Shown here piece after piece: positions 1 through 6,466 of a DNA stretch of 11,268 bases. Position 1 is the stretch's first letter. The number at the start of each line of letters is the position of its first letter. Source of the stretch: JAVVPO01 sp036655715. Its GTDB lineage: Bacteria; Bacillota; Clostridia; Lachnospirales; Cellulosilyticaceae. The translations under genes and the position numbers were made by a program. The stretch lies in assembly GCA_036655715.1 (NCBI GenBank), contig JAVVPO010000081.1:1-11268 (forward strand), in the 5' to 3' direction. Below the pieces are notes generated by a model that ran no database searches, was not told the DNA's origin, and saw only the letters and a list, made by a program, of their open reading frames with translations.

Positions 1-74
1 AGCCATGAATATTTTGTCATGCTTTTTATAATATTGGTTAGATTTTCTTTTGTTTCTGAAATCTTATTTTTCAT
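1..74 (-). CDS. Start of an unidentified gene, cut by the window edge
   Basis: An ATG at 74-72 opens a frame of 24 codons that continues past the left edge. The visible peptide begins MKNKISETKENLTNII and is hydrophilic and Lys-rich, with no recognisable motif in so short a piece. The start is supported by a full Shine-Dalgarno, CAAGGAGG (90-83, minus strand), 8 bases before the ATG. It lies downstream of the XRE-regulator gene on the same strand, but the hairpin at 153-193 separates the two. I cannot assign a function. The start itself is fairly secure because the ribosome site is so good. Confidence 0.55.
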   Translation of the reverse strand, partial: MKNKISETKENLTNIIKSMTKYSW

Positions 75-150
75 TGTTAAGGCCTCCTTGGAATGTATAT
101 CACCAAAAGACTTCGTCGCAAAATTCCCATTTTTTGTCAAGCTTTTTTAC

Positions 151-193
151 ATAAAAAATAACCAAGTACCTATTGATAAGTACTTGGTTATTT
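151..193 (-). terminator. Rho-independent terminator after the XRE regulator gene
   Basis: A perfect 14-bp stem (156-169 with 180-193) closes a 10-base loop. Read on the minus strand it is followed by a T-rich run (TTATTTTTTATG). It sits about 60 bases past the stop codon of the regulator gene. The stem is AT-rich but long. On the plus strand the T-run after the stem is short, so termination is probably mainly of minus-strand transcripts. Confidence 0.8.
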
Positions 194-251
194 GAGGAAC
201 TCCTACATACAATATCTTAACTTAATGACATTTCCCTTTTTGCTATCAAGC

Positions 252-1304
252 TTATTCTTTAAGTAATTCAATAAATTCTGGACGATTTTTAATAAAATCT
301 AACTCATTCTCTGGGTCATTTCTTAGCATATCGACAAAGGCTGTGTAAAATTGGTTATATTCTGCTTCTTCTGTTTCCGTTCCAGTTTGTTTCATCTTGA
401 TGTGTGTATATAATCGTGAATTAGAAATATCCCACTTTTTACGTAATGCAGGCAACATTTTCTTAAGTGTTGCTATACAGTTCTCCACATCTTTCATCTT
501 TGTATATAGTTGGAAATAGGTCACATAAGTATTATAGTCCCATAGGTCAAATAATGTATTCATCTTTTCTACAATCTCTGCAAAGTACTTAGCATCTTCT
601 AGACGTCCTTCTTTGACAGCAATTTCTATCATACAGATAAAGATTCTAAATAACTCTGTCCCTGTATTAATTACTCTATTTTCAAATAACTCAGCTGCTT
701 TATCTAGCTGGTTCATCTTCATATAAAGTTCGCCTTGTTGCTGTAATTTATCATCAATCATATTTGGCAATTGATCAATGCATTGTTGTGCCACTTCATA
801 ATTTTTATCTCCAATATGTTGTCCAATCAGCAGTGAGATGGCTTGATAACGTACCTCTATATTTTCACTCTTTGTAAGTTGTTCAAACATATGATTAATC
901 TGTGCTTCATAATGTCCCTTTTCTGTTACACCAAACATAACTAAACTTCCACGCATCATGGTGATAACTGTAAGGATAAGTTTATCACATGTTGGATACT
1001 CACGGATTTTATCTAATCCCATTTCAAAGCCAGCCTCAAACCCATCACTACTCATACATGTGAATAGTTCATTGGTAAATAGGCCAATCTCTTGATCGGT
1101 TAGATCCTCATTAAATGATAATAATGTATTTAAATCGATTTTCAACAATCGTGCCAGTGGCGGAAGCAATGTGATATCAGGATAGTTGTTGCCTTTTTCC
1201 CATTTGTTCACAGCTGGTGTAGATACCCCTAAATATTCGGCAATCTGTTCTTGTGTTAAACCGCGCTCATTTCTCTTCTCTTTAATAATTTGATTGATTT
1301 TCAT
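252..1304 (-). CDS. XRE-family transcriptional regulator with TPR-like C-terminal half
   Basis: A 350-residue cytoplasmic DNA-binding protein. Residues 5-60 form a Cro/C1-type helix-turn-helix: LTQEQIAEYLGVSTPAVNKW is the canonical helix-turn-helix core, followed by EKGNNYPDITLL and the closing helix LARLLKIDLNTLL. The remainder is all-helical with TPR-like pairs of helices (clearest around 150-215 and 220-290, for example GELYMKMNQLDKAAELFENR). In related proteins such regions bind peptides or partner proteins. No kinase, peptidase or membrane segment is visible. The start is supported by GAGGAG (1317-1312), 7 bases upstream. The gene is monocistronic, with its own promoter candidate and terminator. 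Its targets are unknown. The palindrome in its own leader suggests autoregulation, which is an inference. The family call is secure; the ligand or partner is not. Confidence 0.9.
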   Translation of the reverse strand: MKINQIIKEKRNERGLTQEQIAEYLGVSTPAVNKWEKGNNYPDITLLPPLARLLKIDLNTLLSFNEDLTDQEIGLFTNELFTCMSSDGFEAGFEMGLDKIREYPTCDKLILTVITMMRGSLVMFGVTEKGHYEAQINHMFEQLTKSENIEVRYQAISLLIGQHIGDKNYEVAQQCIDQLPNMIDDKLQQQGELYMKMNQLDKAAELFENRVINTGTELFRIFICMIEIAVKEGRLEDAKYFAEIVEKMNTLFDLWDYNTYVTYFQLYTKMKDVENCIATLKKMLPALRKKWDISNSRLYTHIKMKQTGTETEEAEYNQFYTAFVDMLRNDPENELDFIKNRPEFIELLKE

Positions 1305-1330
1305 AGCAATACTCCTCAGTGGTTGTTATT

Positions 1331-1344
1331 ACAAAAGCTTTTGT
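1331..1344. promoter_or_regulatory. Perfect 14-bp palindrome, candidate operator of the XRE regulator
   Basis: ACAAAAGCTTTTGT is its own reverse complement. It lies between the predicted -10 box and the ribosome site of the XRE gene. XRE/Cro-type regulators bind such short palindromes as dimers and often repress their own gene, so it is a plausible autoregulatory site. This is inference from position and symmetry only; no second copy was noticed elsewhere in the window. Confidence 0.4.
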
Positions 1345-1351
1345 TAGACTT

Positions 1352-1380
1352 ATTGTACCAAACTAGGGGTTGCCCCACAA
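1352..1380 (-). promoter_or_regulatory. Candidate promoter of the XRE regulator
   Basis: On the minus strand, TACAAT (1357-1352) is a 5/6 match to a sigma-A -10 box. TTGTGG (1380-1375) stands 17 bases upstream as a weak -35 box, matching only the TTG. The spacing is ideal and the leader would be about 40 bases. A 7-bp inverted repeat (GAGTTAA at 1400-1406, TTAACTC at 1423-1429) lies just upstream and might bind a regulator. Confidence 0.4.
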
Positions 1381-1439
1381 TTGAGATGCAGTTAAAAAAG
1401 AGTTAAATAAATTAATTATAAGTTAACTCATTTAACCCA

Positions 1440-1828
1440 AAACATTAATAATTTATTCTAGTACGCCTATGTCATTAAATGGATAGATCTTACTCCCAAC
1501 TTTTAATATATCGTTCGTTATACTGGACGCCCTACCATGGCTCAGTCTCGTATTCTTGATAGGAATTAGAAGAAGATAATATTTTTAGCGGACATTCTGC
1601 TTCTGTACCGTACCGCCCCGACCTTTTGCCAATCTTGTGATGGCGCAATGACACCTGTTAACTATACAGGCATTCAAGGTGTTACCTACCAATATAAAAA
1701 ATAATTTTGCCCTCCCTAGGGTTTCTTAGTATATCCATCTTTATTTGTCATATATTTGAGAATCAAATACACCATTTACACCTACTTAAATCTCTCTGAC
1801 CTTTAATAAATACTCTCTTCTAAATTTC
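1440..1828. other. Gene-poor stretch with a GC-richer patch
   Basis: No convincing gene lies here. About 1590-1690 is clearly richer in G and C than its surroundings. It carries open frames on both strands: plus 1570-1704, ending in a peptide that contains FCQSCDGAMTPVNYTGI; and minus 1657-1532, containing HHKIGKRSGRYGTEAECPLK. Neither has a convincing start or ribosome site, and I do not recognise either. Short inverted repeats (CCTGT/ACAGG, ACACCT/AGGTGT, about 1651-1682) are also present. The rest is AT-rich and featureless. It may be remnant coding DNA or a structured RNA. Confidence 0.35.
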
Positions 1829-2134
1829 TTAGTTCCCTTTAGTATTTATTTCTATGGTTAAATCTCCTTGTTCTGTACACTTCATATACTCCACAATTCT
1901 ATTAATAGGCTTTATAAAATTTCTTCCTATCAATAATGCCATTCAGATAATAATAACTGCTCCAATAATTATTGTCTGCTGATACTTTTGCATATCCTCA
2001 TTATCTATTATGCCAAGTAACTTCTGCATATTTATTCTAAAAGCTACTTCCCCTTTATAGTCTTTAGCATACATATTAGAAATCTTTTTAAATGGAATAA
2101 GATGCAAGTTTTTAAACTCACATCTTAAATCCAC
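1829..2134 (-). pseudogene. Remnant of a membrane receptor: transmembrane segment plus HAMP domain
   Basis: The minus-strand frame from 2134 runs into TGA at 1945-1943. Reading straight through, the same frame continues for 37 codons to TAA at 1831-1829, then meets TAG at 1822-1820. Across the TGA the peptide joins TIIIGAVIII to MALLIGRNF, together one transmembrane helix. It then gives IKPINRIVEYM and EQGDLTIEINTKGN. That is the classic HAMP pattern (P-I-x-x-I, then E-x-G-D-L-T), and the EI after the TAA fits the DEIG that normally follows. HAMP domains join the last membrane helix to the signalling part in chemotaxis receptors and sensor kinases; that signalling part is missing. The 2134 start is a GTG inside the end of the upstream gene with no good ribosome site, so it is probably not a true start. 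I read this as a decayed internal fragment, not a functional 63-residue protein. Confidence 0.6.
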
Positions 2135-2900
2135 ACATATTCATATACCAACCAATAAGGCTCATACCATAAAAAATACTTATTAGTGCTCCTAAACTCA
2201 TAAATGGCCCAAAAGGAAAAGGCTCACTCTCTTTTCTCACTCTTAACTGGATTATGCCATAGACAGATCCTATAAGTGATCCTATAAATAACGTTAATAA
2301 CACTACTTGCCATGAAGTAAATACCCCTATCATACCAAGGTATCTCACATCTCCATAACCCATGCTCTCTTTCTTAAATAGATACACAGAAGCAAAGAAT
2401 AGTAGGGCTAGTATGCCATAGCCTACGACTCCTCCCCAAATACCTTGTAGTAAAAAGTCAGTATCTCGATAAAACATACTCCCGATTAAGCGTATTCCCA
2501 TCGCTACACTACTGCCTGCTACTATAACCTTAGTGGGTAGTAGCATATACCTCATATCAACCACGCTAAGTACAATCATAAAAGATATCAATATACATAT
2601 CATAATTCCTTGAAGTGTTATCCCCAAATTATAAATACTTACCCCATATAGTATAGCATTCAATGTCTCAATCCATATATACTGGCTATCTACATTCTTT
2701 TTGTAATGCCTACGCTTTGTTTTGAAATCAAAATACCGACTAAAAGACTCTAACACTCTAGCCCCTAATCTCTGCCTACATTTTATACAGTATGATGATT
2801 CATAGTTAATACTCTCTTCCTGTGAAATACAATAAATCCATAAATTTAAAATTTTCCCTACACATACCCCAACTAAAATTCCTATTATAGTTTCTAACAT
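2118..2900 (-). CDS. Divergent A24-type prepilin peptidase
   Basis: An integral-membrane aspartyl protease of the PilD/ComC family. It would cut, and perhaps methylate, type IV pilin-like precursors. Positions below count from the upstream ATG at 2906. Both catalytic aspartates are in place: D117 in VVDMRYMLLP and D186 in MGYGDVRYLG. The family's late FPFGPFMSLGA motif is at 230-240, and there are about seven or eight membrane helices. In the N-terminal domain only the first Cys pair of the zinc knuckle remains (C40, C43); where CxxC is expected the protein has RRHY. The leader AAGGGG (2912-2907) touches the ATG at 2906 but sits 6 bases before the ATG at 2900, so I prefer 2900 (260 residues). 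No pilin or secretion ATPase gene lies nearby, so its substrate must be elsewhere. The gene seems intact although its surroundings are eroded. Confidence 0.85.
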   Translation of the reverse strand: MLETIIGILVGVCVGKILNLWIYCISQEESINYESSYCIKCRQRLGARVLESFSRYFDFKTKRRHYKKNVDSQYIWIETLNAILYGVSIYNLGITLQGIMICILISFMIVLSVVDMRYMLLPTKVIVAGSSVAMGIRLIGSMFYRDTDFLLQGIWGGVVGYGILALLFFASVYLFKKESMGYGDVRYLGMIGVFTSWQVVLLTLFIGSLIGSVYGIIQLRVRKESEPFPFGPFMSLGALISIFYGMSLIGWYMNMCGFKM

Positions 2901-2935
2901 ATACATCCCCTTACTATAGCATTTATTAGATACTC

Positions 2936-2964
2936 ATTATAACAATTCTTCTTCTCTCTGTAAA
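2936..2964 (-). promoter_or_regulatory. Near-consensus sigma-A promoter of the prepilin peptidase
   Basis: TTTACA (2964-2959) and a perfect TATAAT (2941-2936) on the minus strand are separated by exactly 17 bases. Transcription would begin near 2929, leaving a leader of about 28 bases with the AAGGGG ribosome site. A promoter this good argues that the gene is still expressed. Confidence 0.7.
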
Positions 2965-3047
2965 TCTATACAAAATATTGTCAGAATTAACAGTTCTAAG
3001 AATCCCTCTCGTAGCTAGTTCACATACATACCTATTTCTAGCGCATC

Positions 3048-3077
3048 AAAAAAGGCCCACCGCCTAAGCAGAGAGCC
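3048..3077 (-). terminator. Rho-independent terminator upstream of the prepilin peptidase
   Basis: On the minus strand, GGCTC-T-CTGC, loop TTAG, GCGG-T-GGGCC forms a nine-pair stem interrupted by one T-T mismatch, followed directly by TTTTTT. It would end transcripts coming from the eroded region at 3080-3600 and insulate the prepilin peptidase promoter. A terminator this good with no intact gene before it suggests either a lost gene or an unannotated RNA. Confidence 0.7.
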
Positions 3078-3178
3078 AGAATTCCCCCTATTAACCACAC
3101 TCCCCCCCTACTTTCTTGGTAAATGTGGTAATAAGTGTGCGGCATTCATCGATAGTTTACTTTATAATAATAAGCTAC

Positions 3179-3599
3179 TTACTTTTGACTTCTGGTATAG
3201 GCTTCTAGAGGTAATAGCCATTTATATAGCTCATCATGTCTCATGACATGTGGGGGCATCAGAATGCTATTTGTTACATAGACCTATGACAGGGTAGTAC
3301 CTAGTTCGTTAGCGTCTTATTTGACTGTAATCTATTCAATTGATATCCCTAAGAAACCTCCGCATAAGGTTTTGTTAGGGAACGCTTTATTCTATAAATT
3401 TATTCTACTTTTCACCAGGGGGTGTGACTTATAAAATCCACTTATAGGTAGGCGTCTTTTGTGTAAAGCTTCTCTTGTCTAACCGGTATCGACCAAATTA
3501 CCTTTACACCTTGTATATACCCTAGCTTTCAAAAACTCTTCAATCTTTTTTAATTTTTTGAAGTTTTCTAGAATCCAGAGCTTCAGGAGATTTAGCCAT
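3179..3599 (-). pseudogene. Possible degenerate gene of unknown family
   Basis: An ATG at 3599-3597 has a purine-rich site GAGGGGG (3615-3609) 9 bases upstream and starts MAKSPEALDSRKLQKIKK before a stop. A shift of frame then gives IEEFLKARVYTRCKGNLVDTG. From there a single frame runs to TAA at 3181-3179 with five internal stops. Its last 34 codons are open and contain MRHDELYKWLLPLEAYTRSQ. A good terminator lies about 100 bases downstream. Start, ribosome site, protein-like composition and terminator together suggest a decayed gene of about 140 codons. I do not recognise the family, and low-GC DNA can give such frames by chance. A 6-bp inverted repeat (3235-3250) lies inside. Confidence 0.3.
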
Positions 3600-3664
3600 T
3601 CATGCTAACCCCCTCATATAGGTAGATAACCCTTAGATGCCCTACTGTTGCATTTTTTTCTAAC

Positions 3665-3691
3665 TTAAAGTATCTTTTATAGTTACTTTAA
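3665..3691. repeat. Inverted repeat between the terminator and the degenerate gene
   Basis: TTAAAGTA (3665-3672) and TACTTTAA (3684-3691) form an 8-bp inverted repeat with an 11-base spacer. It lies downstream of the GGGtGRT terminator and upstream of the degenerate gene on the minus strand. It could be an old operator or a weak hairpin; I see no further support. Confidence 0.3.
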
Positions 3692-3706
3692 CTAGATTTT
3701 GAGCAT

Positions 3707-3733
3707 AAAAAAATCGCCCTTTCGGGCGATTTT
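3707..3733 (-). terminator. Rho-independent terminator of the NifU-like/GGGtGRT operon
   Basis: A perfect 10-bp stem, AAAATCGCCC (3710-3719) with GGGCGATTTT (3724-3733), closes a four-base loop. On the minus strand it runs into a stretch of seven T. It lies 15 bases past the GGGtGRT stop codon, so the pair ends here. Confidence 0.92.
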
Positions 3734-3748
3734 CATCTCTAATGAGAA

Positions 3749-4750
3749 TTATTTCTTTGCTGATTCTTCAATCGCAACAGCTACTGCAACTGTAGCACCT
3801 ACCATTGGGTTATTACCCATACCGATAAGTCCCATCATTTCTACGTGAGCTGGTACTGATGAAGATCCTGCGAATTGTGCATCTGAATGCATTCTTCCCA
3901 TAGTATCAGTCATACCGTAAGAAGCAGGGCCAGATCCCATGTTATCTGGGTGAAGTGTACGACCTGTACCACCACCTGATGCTACTGAGAAGTATTTTTT
4001 CCCTTGCTCTAAACGCTCTTTTTTGTATGTTCCTGCAACTGGATGCTGGAAACGAGTTGGGTTTGTAGAGTTACCTGTGATAGATACATCTACGCCCTCA
4101 AGATGCATGATTGCTACACCTTCTCTAACATCATCAGATCCATAACAACGTACTTTTGATCTTTCTCCATTTGAATAAACAGTTTCTTTAATTACTGCTA
4201 CTTTACCAGTTGCATAGTCAAATTGTGTTTGTACATATGTAAATCCATTAATACGTGAAATAATCTGTGCTGCATCTTTACCAAGACCTGTTAAGATAAC
4301 TCTAAGGTCTTCGTTACGAACTTTGTTCGCTGATCTAGCAATACCGATAGCACCTTCAGCAGCCGCGAAACTTTCGTGACCTGCTAAGAATGCGAAACAT
4401 TTAGTTTCTTCTCTAAGAAGCATTGCTCCTAAGTTACCATGTCCAAGACCAACTTTACGATCGTCTGCTACTGAACCTGGAATACAGAAAGCTTGAAGGC
4501 CTTCTCCAATTGCTTCTGCTGCATCTGCTGCTTTTGTACAACCTTTTTTAATGGCAATAGCTGCACCTACAACATATGCCCAACATGCATTTTCAAATGC
4601 GATTGGTTGGATTGATTTTGTAAGGTTGTATGCATCTACACCTTTTTCATCACAAATTGCTTTTGCTTCATCTAAGTCTTTAATACCGTATCCGTTTAAT
4701 ACAGCATTAATTTGGTTGATTCTTCTATCATAAGATTCAAATAATGGCAT
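3749..4750 (-). CDS. GGGtGRT-family protein
   Basis: A 333-residue soluble protein of the family named after its GGGtGRT motif, seen here as GGGTGRT at 259-265 and followed by LHPDNMGSGPASYG. No signal peptide or membrane helix is evident. Other conserved-looking parts are Gly-rich (GLGHGNLGAML at 101-111, AGHESFAAAEGAIGIARSAN at 123-142, ending GLIGMGNNPMVGATVAVAV). There are six cysteines (33, 56, 71, 89, 118, 202), none paired as CxxC. The biochemical role is, to my knowledge, not established; the family typically sits beside a NifU/IscU-like gene, as it does here. The gene follows that partner by 17 bases, and a full AAGGAGGTG (4766-4758) ends 7 bases before the ATG. Codon choice looks tuned for high expression (Leu largely TTA or CTT). 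A role in Fe-S cluster handling with the neighbour is inference from linkage. Confidence 0.93.
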   Translation of the reverse strand: MPLFESYDRRINQINAVLNGYGIKDLDEAKAICDEKGVDAYNLTKSIQPIAFENACWAYVVGAAIAIKKGCTKAADAAEAIGEGLQAFCIPGSVADDRKVGLGHGNLGAMLLREETKCFAFLAGHESFAAAEGAIGIARSANKVRNEDLRVILTGLGKDAAQIISRINGFTYVQTQFDYATGKVAVIKETVYSNGERSKVRCYGSDDVREGVAIMHLEGVDVSITGNSTNPTRFQHPVAGTYKKERLEQGKKYFSVASGGGTGRTLHPDNMGSGPASYGMTDTMGRMHSDAQFAGSSSVPAHVEMMGLIGMGNNPMVGATVAVAVAIEESAKK

Positions 4751-4767
4751 TCTACTGCACCTCCTTC

Positions 4768-5460
4768 TTACTCATGTCTTGGGTCAATTTTACGTACTGC
4801 TTCATCGAATCTTCCGTATTGACCTGTAGCTTTTTCTAACGCTTCTGCTGCTTCTACACCTTTTTTGATCATGTCCATCATTTTACCGAAGTGAATGAAT
4901 TGGTATCCGATGATTTCATCGTTACTATCTACTCCGATTTTTGTAACATAACCTTCAGCCATTTCTAAGTATCTTGGCCCTTTTGCTACTGTTGCGTACA
5001 TAGTACCAACTTGGCTACGAAGTCCTTTTCCTAAGTCTTCAAGACCCGCACCGATTGGAAGTCCACCTTCAGAGAAAGCTGTTTGAGTTCTTCCGTATAC
5101 GATTTGTAAGAATAATTCTCTCATTGCTGTATTAATTGCATCACATACTAAGTCAGTATTTAATGCTTCTAAAATTGTTTTACCTGTTAAAATTTCTGCT
5201 GCCATCGCTGCAGAGTGTGTCATACCTGAACAACCGATAGTTTCTACTAACGCTTCTTCAATGATACCGTTTTTAACGTTTAATGTTAATTTACATGCAC
5301 CTTGTTGAGGAGCACACCAGCCAATACCGTGTGTAAGACCGCTAATATCTGTAACTTCTTTAGACTGAACCCATCTTCCTTCTTGAGGAATTGGAGCTGG
5401 TCCGTGATTAGGTCCTTTTGCAATAGGACACATTTGTTCTACTTCATGTGAGTACATCAT
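4768..5460 (-). CDS. NifU/IscU-like iron-sulfur cluster scaffold protein
   Basis: A 230-residue soluble protein whose first half resembles the IscU/NifU N-terminal fold. GACKLTLNVKNGIIEEALVE followed by TIGCSGMTHSA parallels IscU's first two cluster cysteines (here C56 and C77). C106 is a candidate for the third, and C11 and C49 are extra. IscU proteins hold a nascent Fe-S cluster on three cysteines. This one differs: it lacks the usual C-G-D after the first Cys and is much longer than the roughly 130 residues of IscU, with an added C-terminal region (about 130-230). No cysteine desulfurase, sufBCD or hscAB lies nearby, so it is not part of a standard isc, nif or suf set. Two adjacent ATGs stand at 5460 and 5457, with AAAGGAG (5475-5469) 8 bases before the first. 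It is the promoter-proximal gene of the pair with the GGGtGRT protein. Confidence 0.88.
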   Translation of the reverse strand: MMYSHEVEQMCPIAKGPNHGPAPIPQEGRWVQSKEVTDISGLTHGIGWCAPQQGACKLTLNVKNGIIEEALVETIGCSGMTHSAAMAAEILTGKTILEALNTDLVCDAINTAMRELFLQIVYGRTQTAFSEGGLPIGAGLEDLGKGLRSQVGTMYATVAKGPRYLEMAEGYVTKIGVDSNDEIIGYQFIHFGKMMDMIKKGVEAAEALEKATGQYGRFDEAVRKIDPRHE

Positions 5461-5533
5461 CGCTATGACTCCTTTCTACTGTAAAATCTAAAGATTTCTC
5501 TTTAAATTAATAAATATTTAACAACCATCTTCT

Positions 5534-5562
5534 ATTGTATATAGGGATAAAGAATATGTCAA
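5534..5562 (-). promoter_or_regulatory. Strong sigma-A promoter of the NifU-like/GGGtGRT operon
   Basis: A perfect TTGACA (5562-5557) and TACAAT (5539-5534) stand 17 bases apart on the minus strand. This is the best -35 box I saw in the window. Transcription would start near 5527, giving a leader of about 67 bases. The leader contains a small inverted repeat, AAATCT-AA-AGATTT (5484-5497), too short to call a riboswitch. Confidence 0.8.
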
Positions 5563-5596
5563 TATTTATCGAGCTATAAACCCAATCAAATGCATT

Positions 5597-6427
5597 TTAT
5601 CTTTTTACAATAGATGTTACAATATAGACTACTGTCATACAAACAACTATGGTCGCTCCCGCTGATGTTCCTAAATAGTAAGCTATAGCAAGGCCTACAA
5701 TACCACATATCAAGGCAATGAGAATGGAATAGATATGATATTGTCTTATATTGCCTGATATATTTCTACTACTTGCTGCTGGTAATATTAAGAAAGCATT
5801 GATTAGAAGTACACCAATCCAAGGAATACATAATACGACAACTACAGCTACAATACTTGTAAATAACATCTGAATCATAAGTGTATGCACTCTTCGGCTA
5901 TTAGCTAGTGATTTGTTAAGACTTGTAATGACTAAATTATTAAAGATAAAGTACCATAATAGTAAAATAACAATATCTACTACCGCTAAAGTAAGTAAAT
6001 CAATCCCTCTAATACTTAGTAAATCTCCAATCAAATAACTCGTATACTGATTAAAATTTCCCCCTTGTGATAAAAGCATGGTACCTAGTGCCACCGTTCC
6101 TGCTGAAAATACACCAATCACCGTATCTATCGTTGTAGGATGCTTATAGCTAAAGTAAGAAATAATAAGACCTAATAAAATAGCAAAAGCCACCATGGAC
6201 CATGTCGGATTTCCTACACCTAGCACAACCCCTACACCTATTCCAGTCAAGGCGCTATGCCCAATAGCATCTGAGAAAAAAGCCATTTTTTGGTTAACCA
6301 CCATCGTACTTAGTAGCCCGAGTATAGGCGCTGCAATCACAATACCTATAAAGGCATTTTTCATAAAATCCATATCTAAAAATGAAAATGGAAAAAGAAT
6401 TTCTATTACTCTATATATTGTTTCCAC
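5597..6427 (-). CDS. znuB: Zinc/manganese-type ABC transporter permease (ZnuB-like)
   Basis: A 276-residue polytopic inner-membrane protein of the ABC-3 metal-permease family, forming the channel through which the ATPase drives metal import. Family landmarks are FFSDAIGHSALTGIGVGV (51-68), YLIGDLLSI (131-139) and GVLLINAFLILPAASSR (205-221). About eight hydrophobic helices fill the length, normal for the family. It starts with GTG at 6427; GAGGA about 8 bases upstream supports this, while later ATGs (codons 19 and 22) would cost the first residues. It lies 39 bases after the ATPase gene and is last in the operon. I see no clear hairpin after it, so some read-through into the NifU-like gene is possible. 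Zinc is the likely substrate, judged mainly from the binding protein; manganese or another divalent metal is not excluded. Confidence 0.93.
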   Translation of the reverse strand: METIYRVIEILFPFSFLDMDFMKNAFIGIVIAAPILGLLSTMVVNQKMAFFSDAIGHSALTGIGVGVVLGVGNPTWSMVAFAILLGLIISYFSYKHPTTIDTVIGVFSAGTVALGTMLLSQGGNFNQYTSYLIGDLLSIRGIDLLTLAVVDIVILLLWYFIFNNLVITSLNKSLANSRRVHTLMIQMLFTSIVAVVVVLCIPWIGVLLINAFLILPAASSRNISGNIRQYHIYSILIALICGIVGLAIAYYLGTSAGATIVVCMTVVYIVTSIVKR

Positions 6428-6466
6428 TGAATTAATCCTCTCTTCGATTTATTAACCACCCGCGAC

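Noticed and set aside
94..140. TTGACA at 140-135 (minus strand) and TATACA at 99-94 as a promoter for the cut gene at the left edge
   Set aside because: The two are too far apart to form one promoter, and a start from TATACA would begin inside the ribosome site.
1943..2134. A 63-codon minus-strand frame as a separate small membrane protein
   Set aside because: Its start is a GTG within the end of the upstream gene with no good ribosome site. Reading past its stop reveals a HAMP domain, so it is better read as part of a pseudogene.
2907..3706. An insertion sequence or group II intron
   Set aside because: I found no terminal inverted repeats, target duplications, transposase or reverse transcriptase motifs, or intron domain V.
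4551..4733. Plus-strand open frame opposite the GGGtGRT gene
   Set aside because: It lies wholly within a strongly supported gene on the other strand, with no ribosome site or recognisable domain.
5461..5527. A riboswitch in the leader of the NifU-like gene
   Set aside because: The leader is only about 67 bases with one small inverted repeat and no known aptamer pattern.
6195..6455. Plus-strand open frame opposite the permease gene
   Set aside because: It is the complement of the conserved permease sequence; no independent signal supports it.
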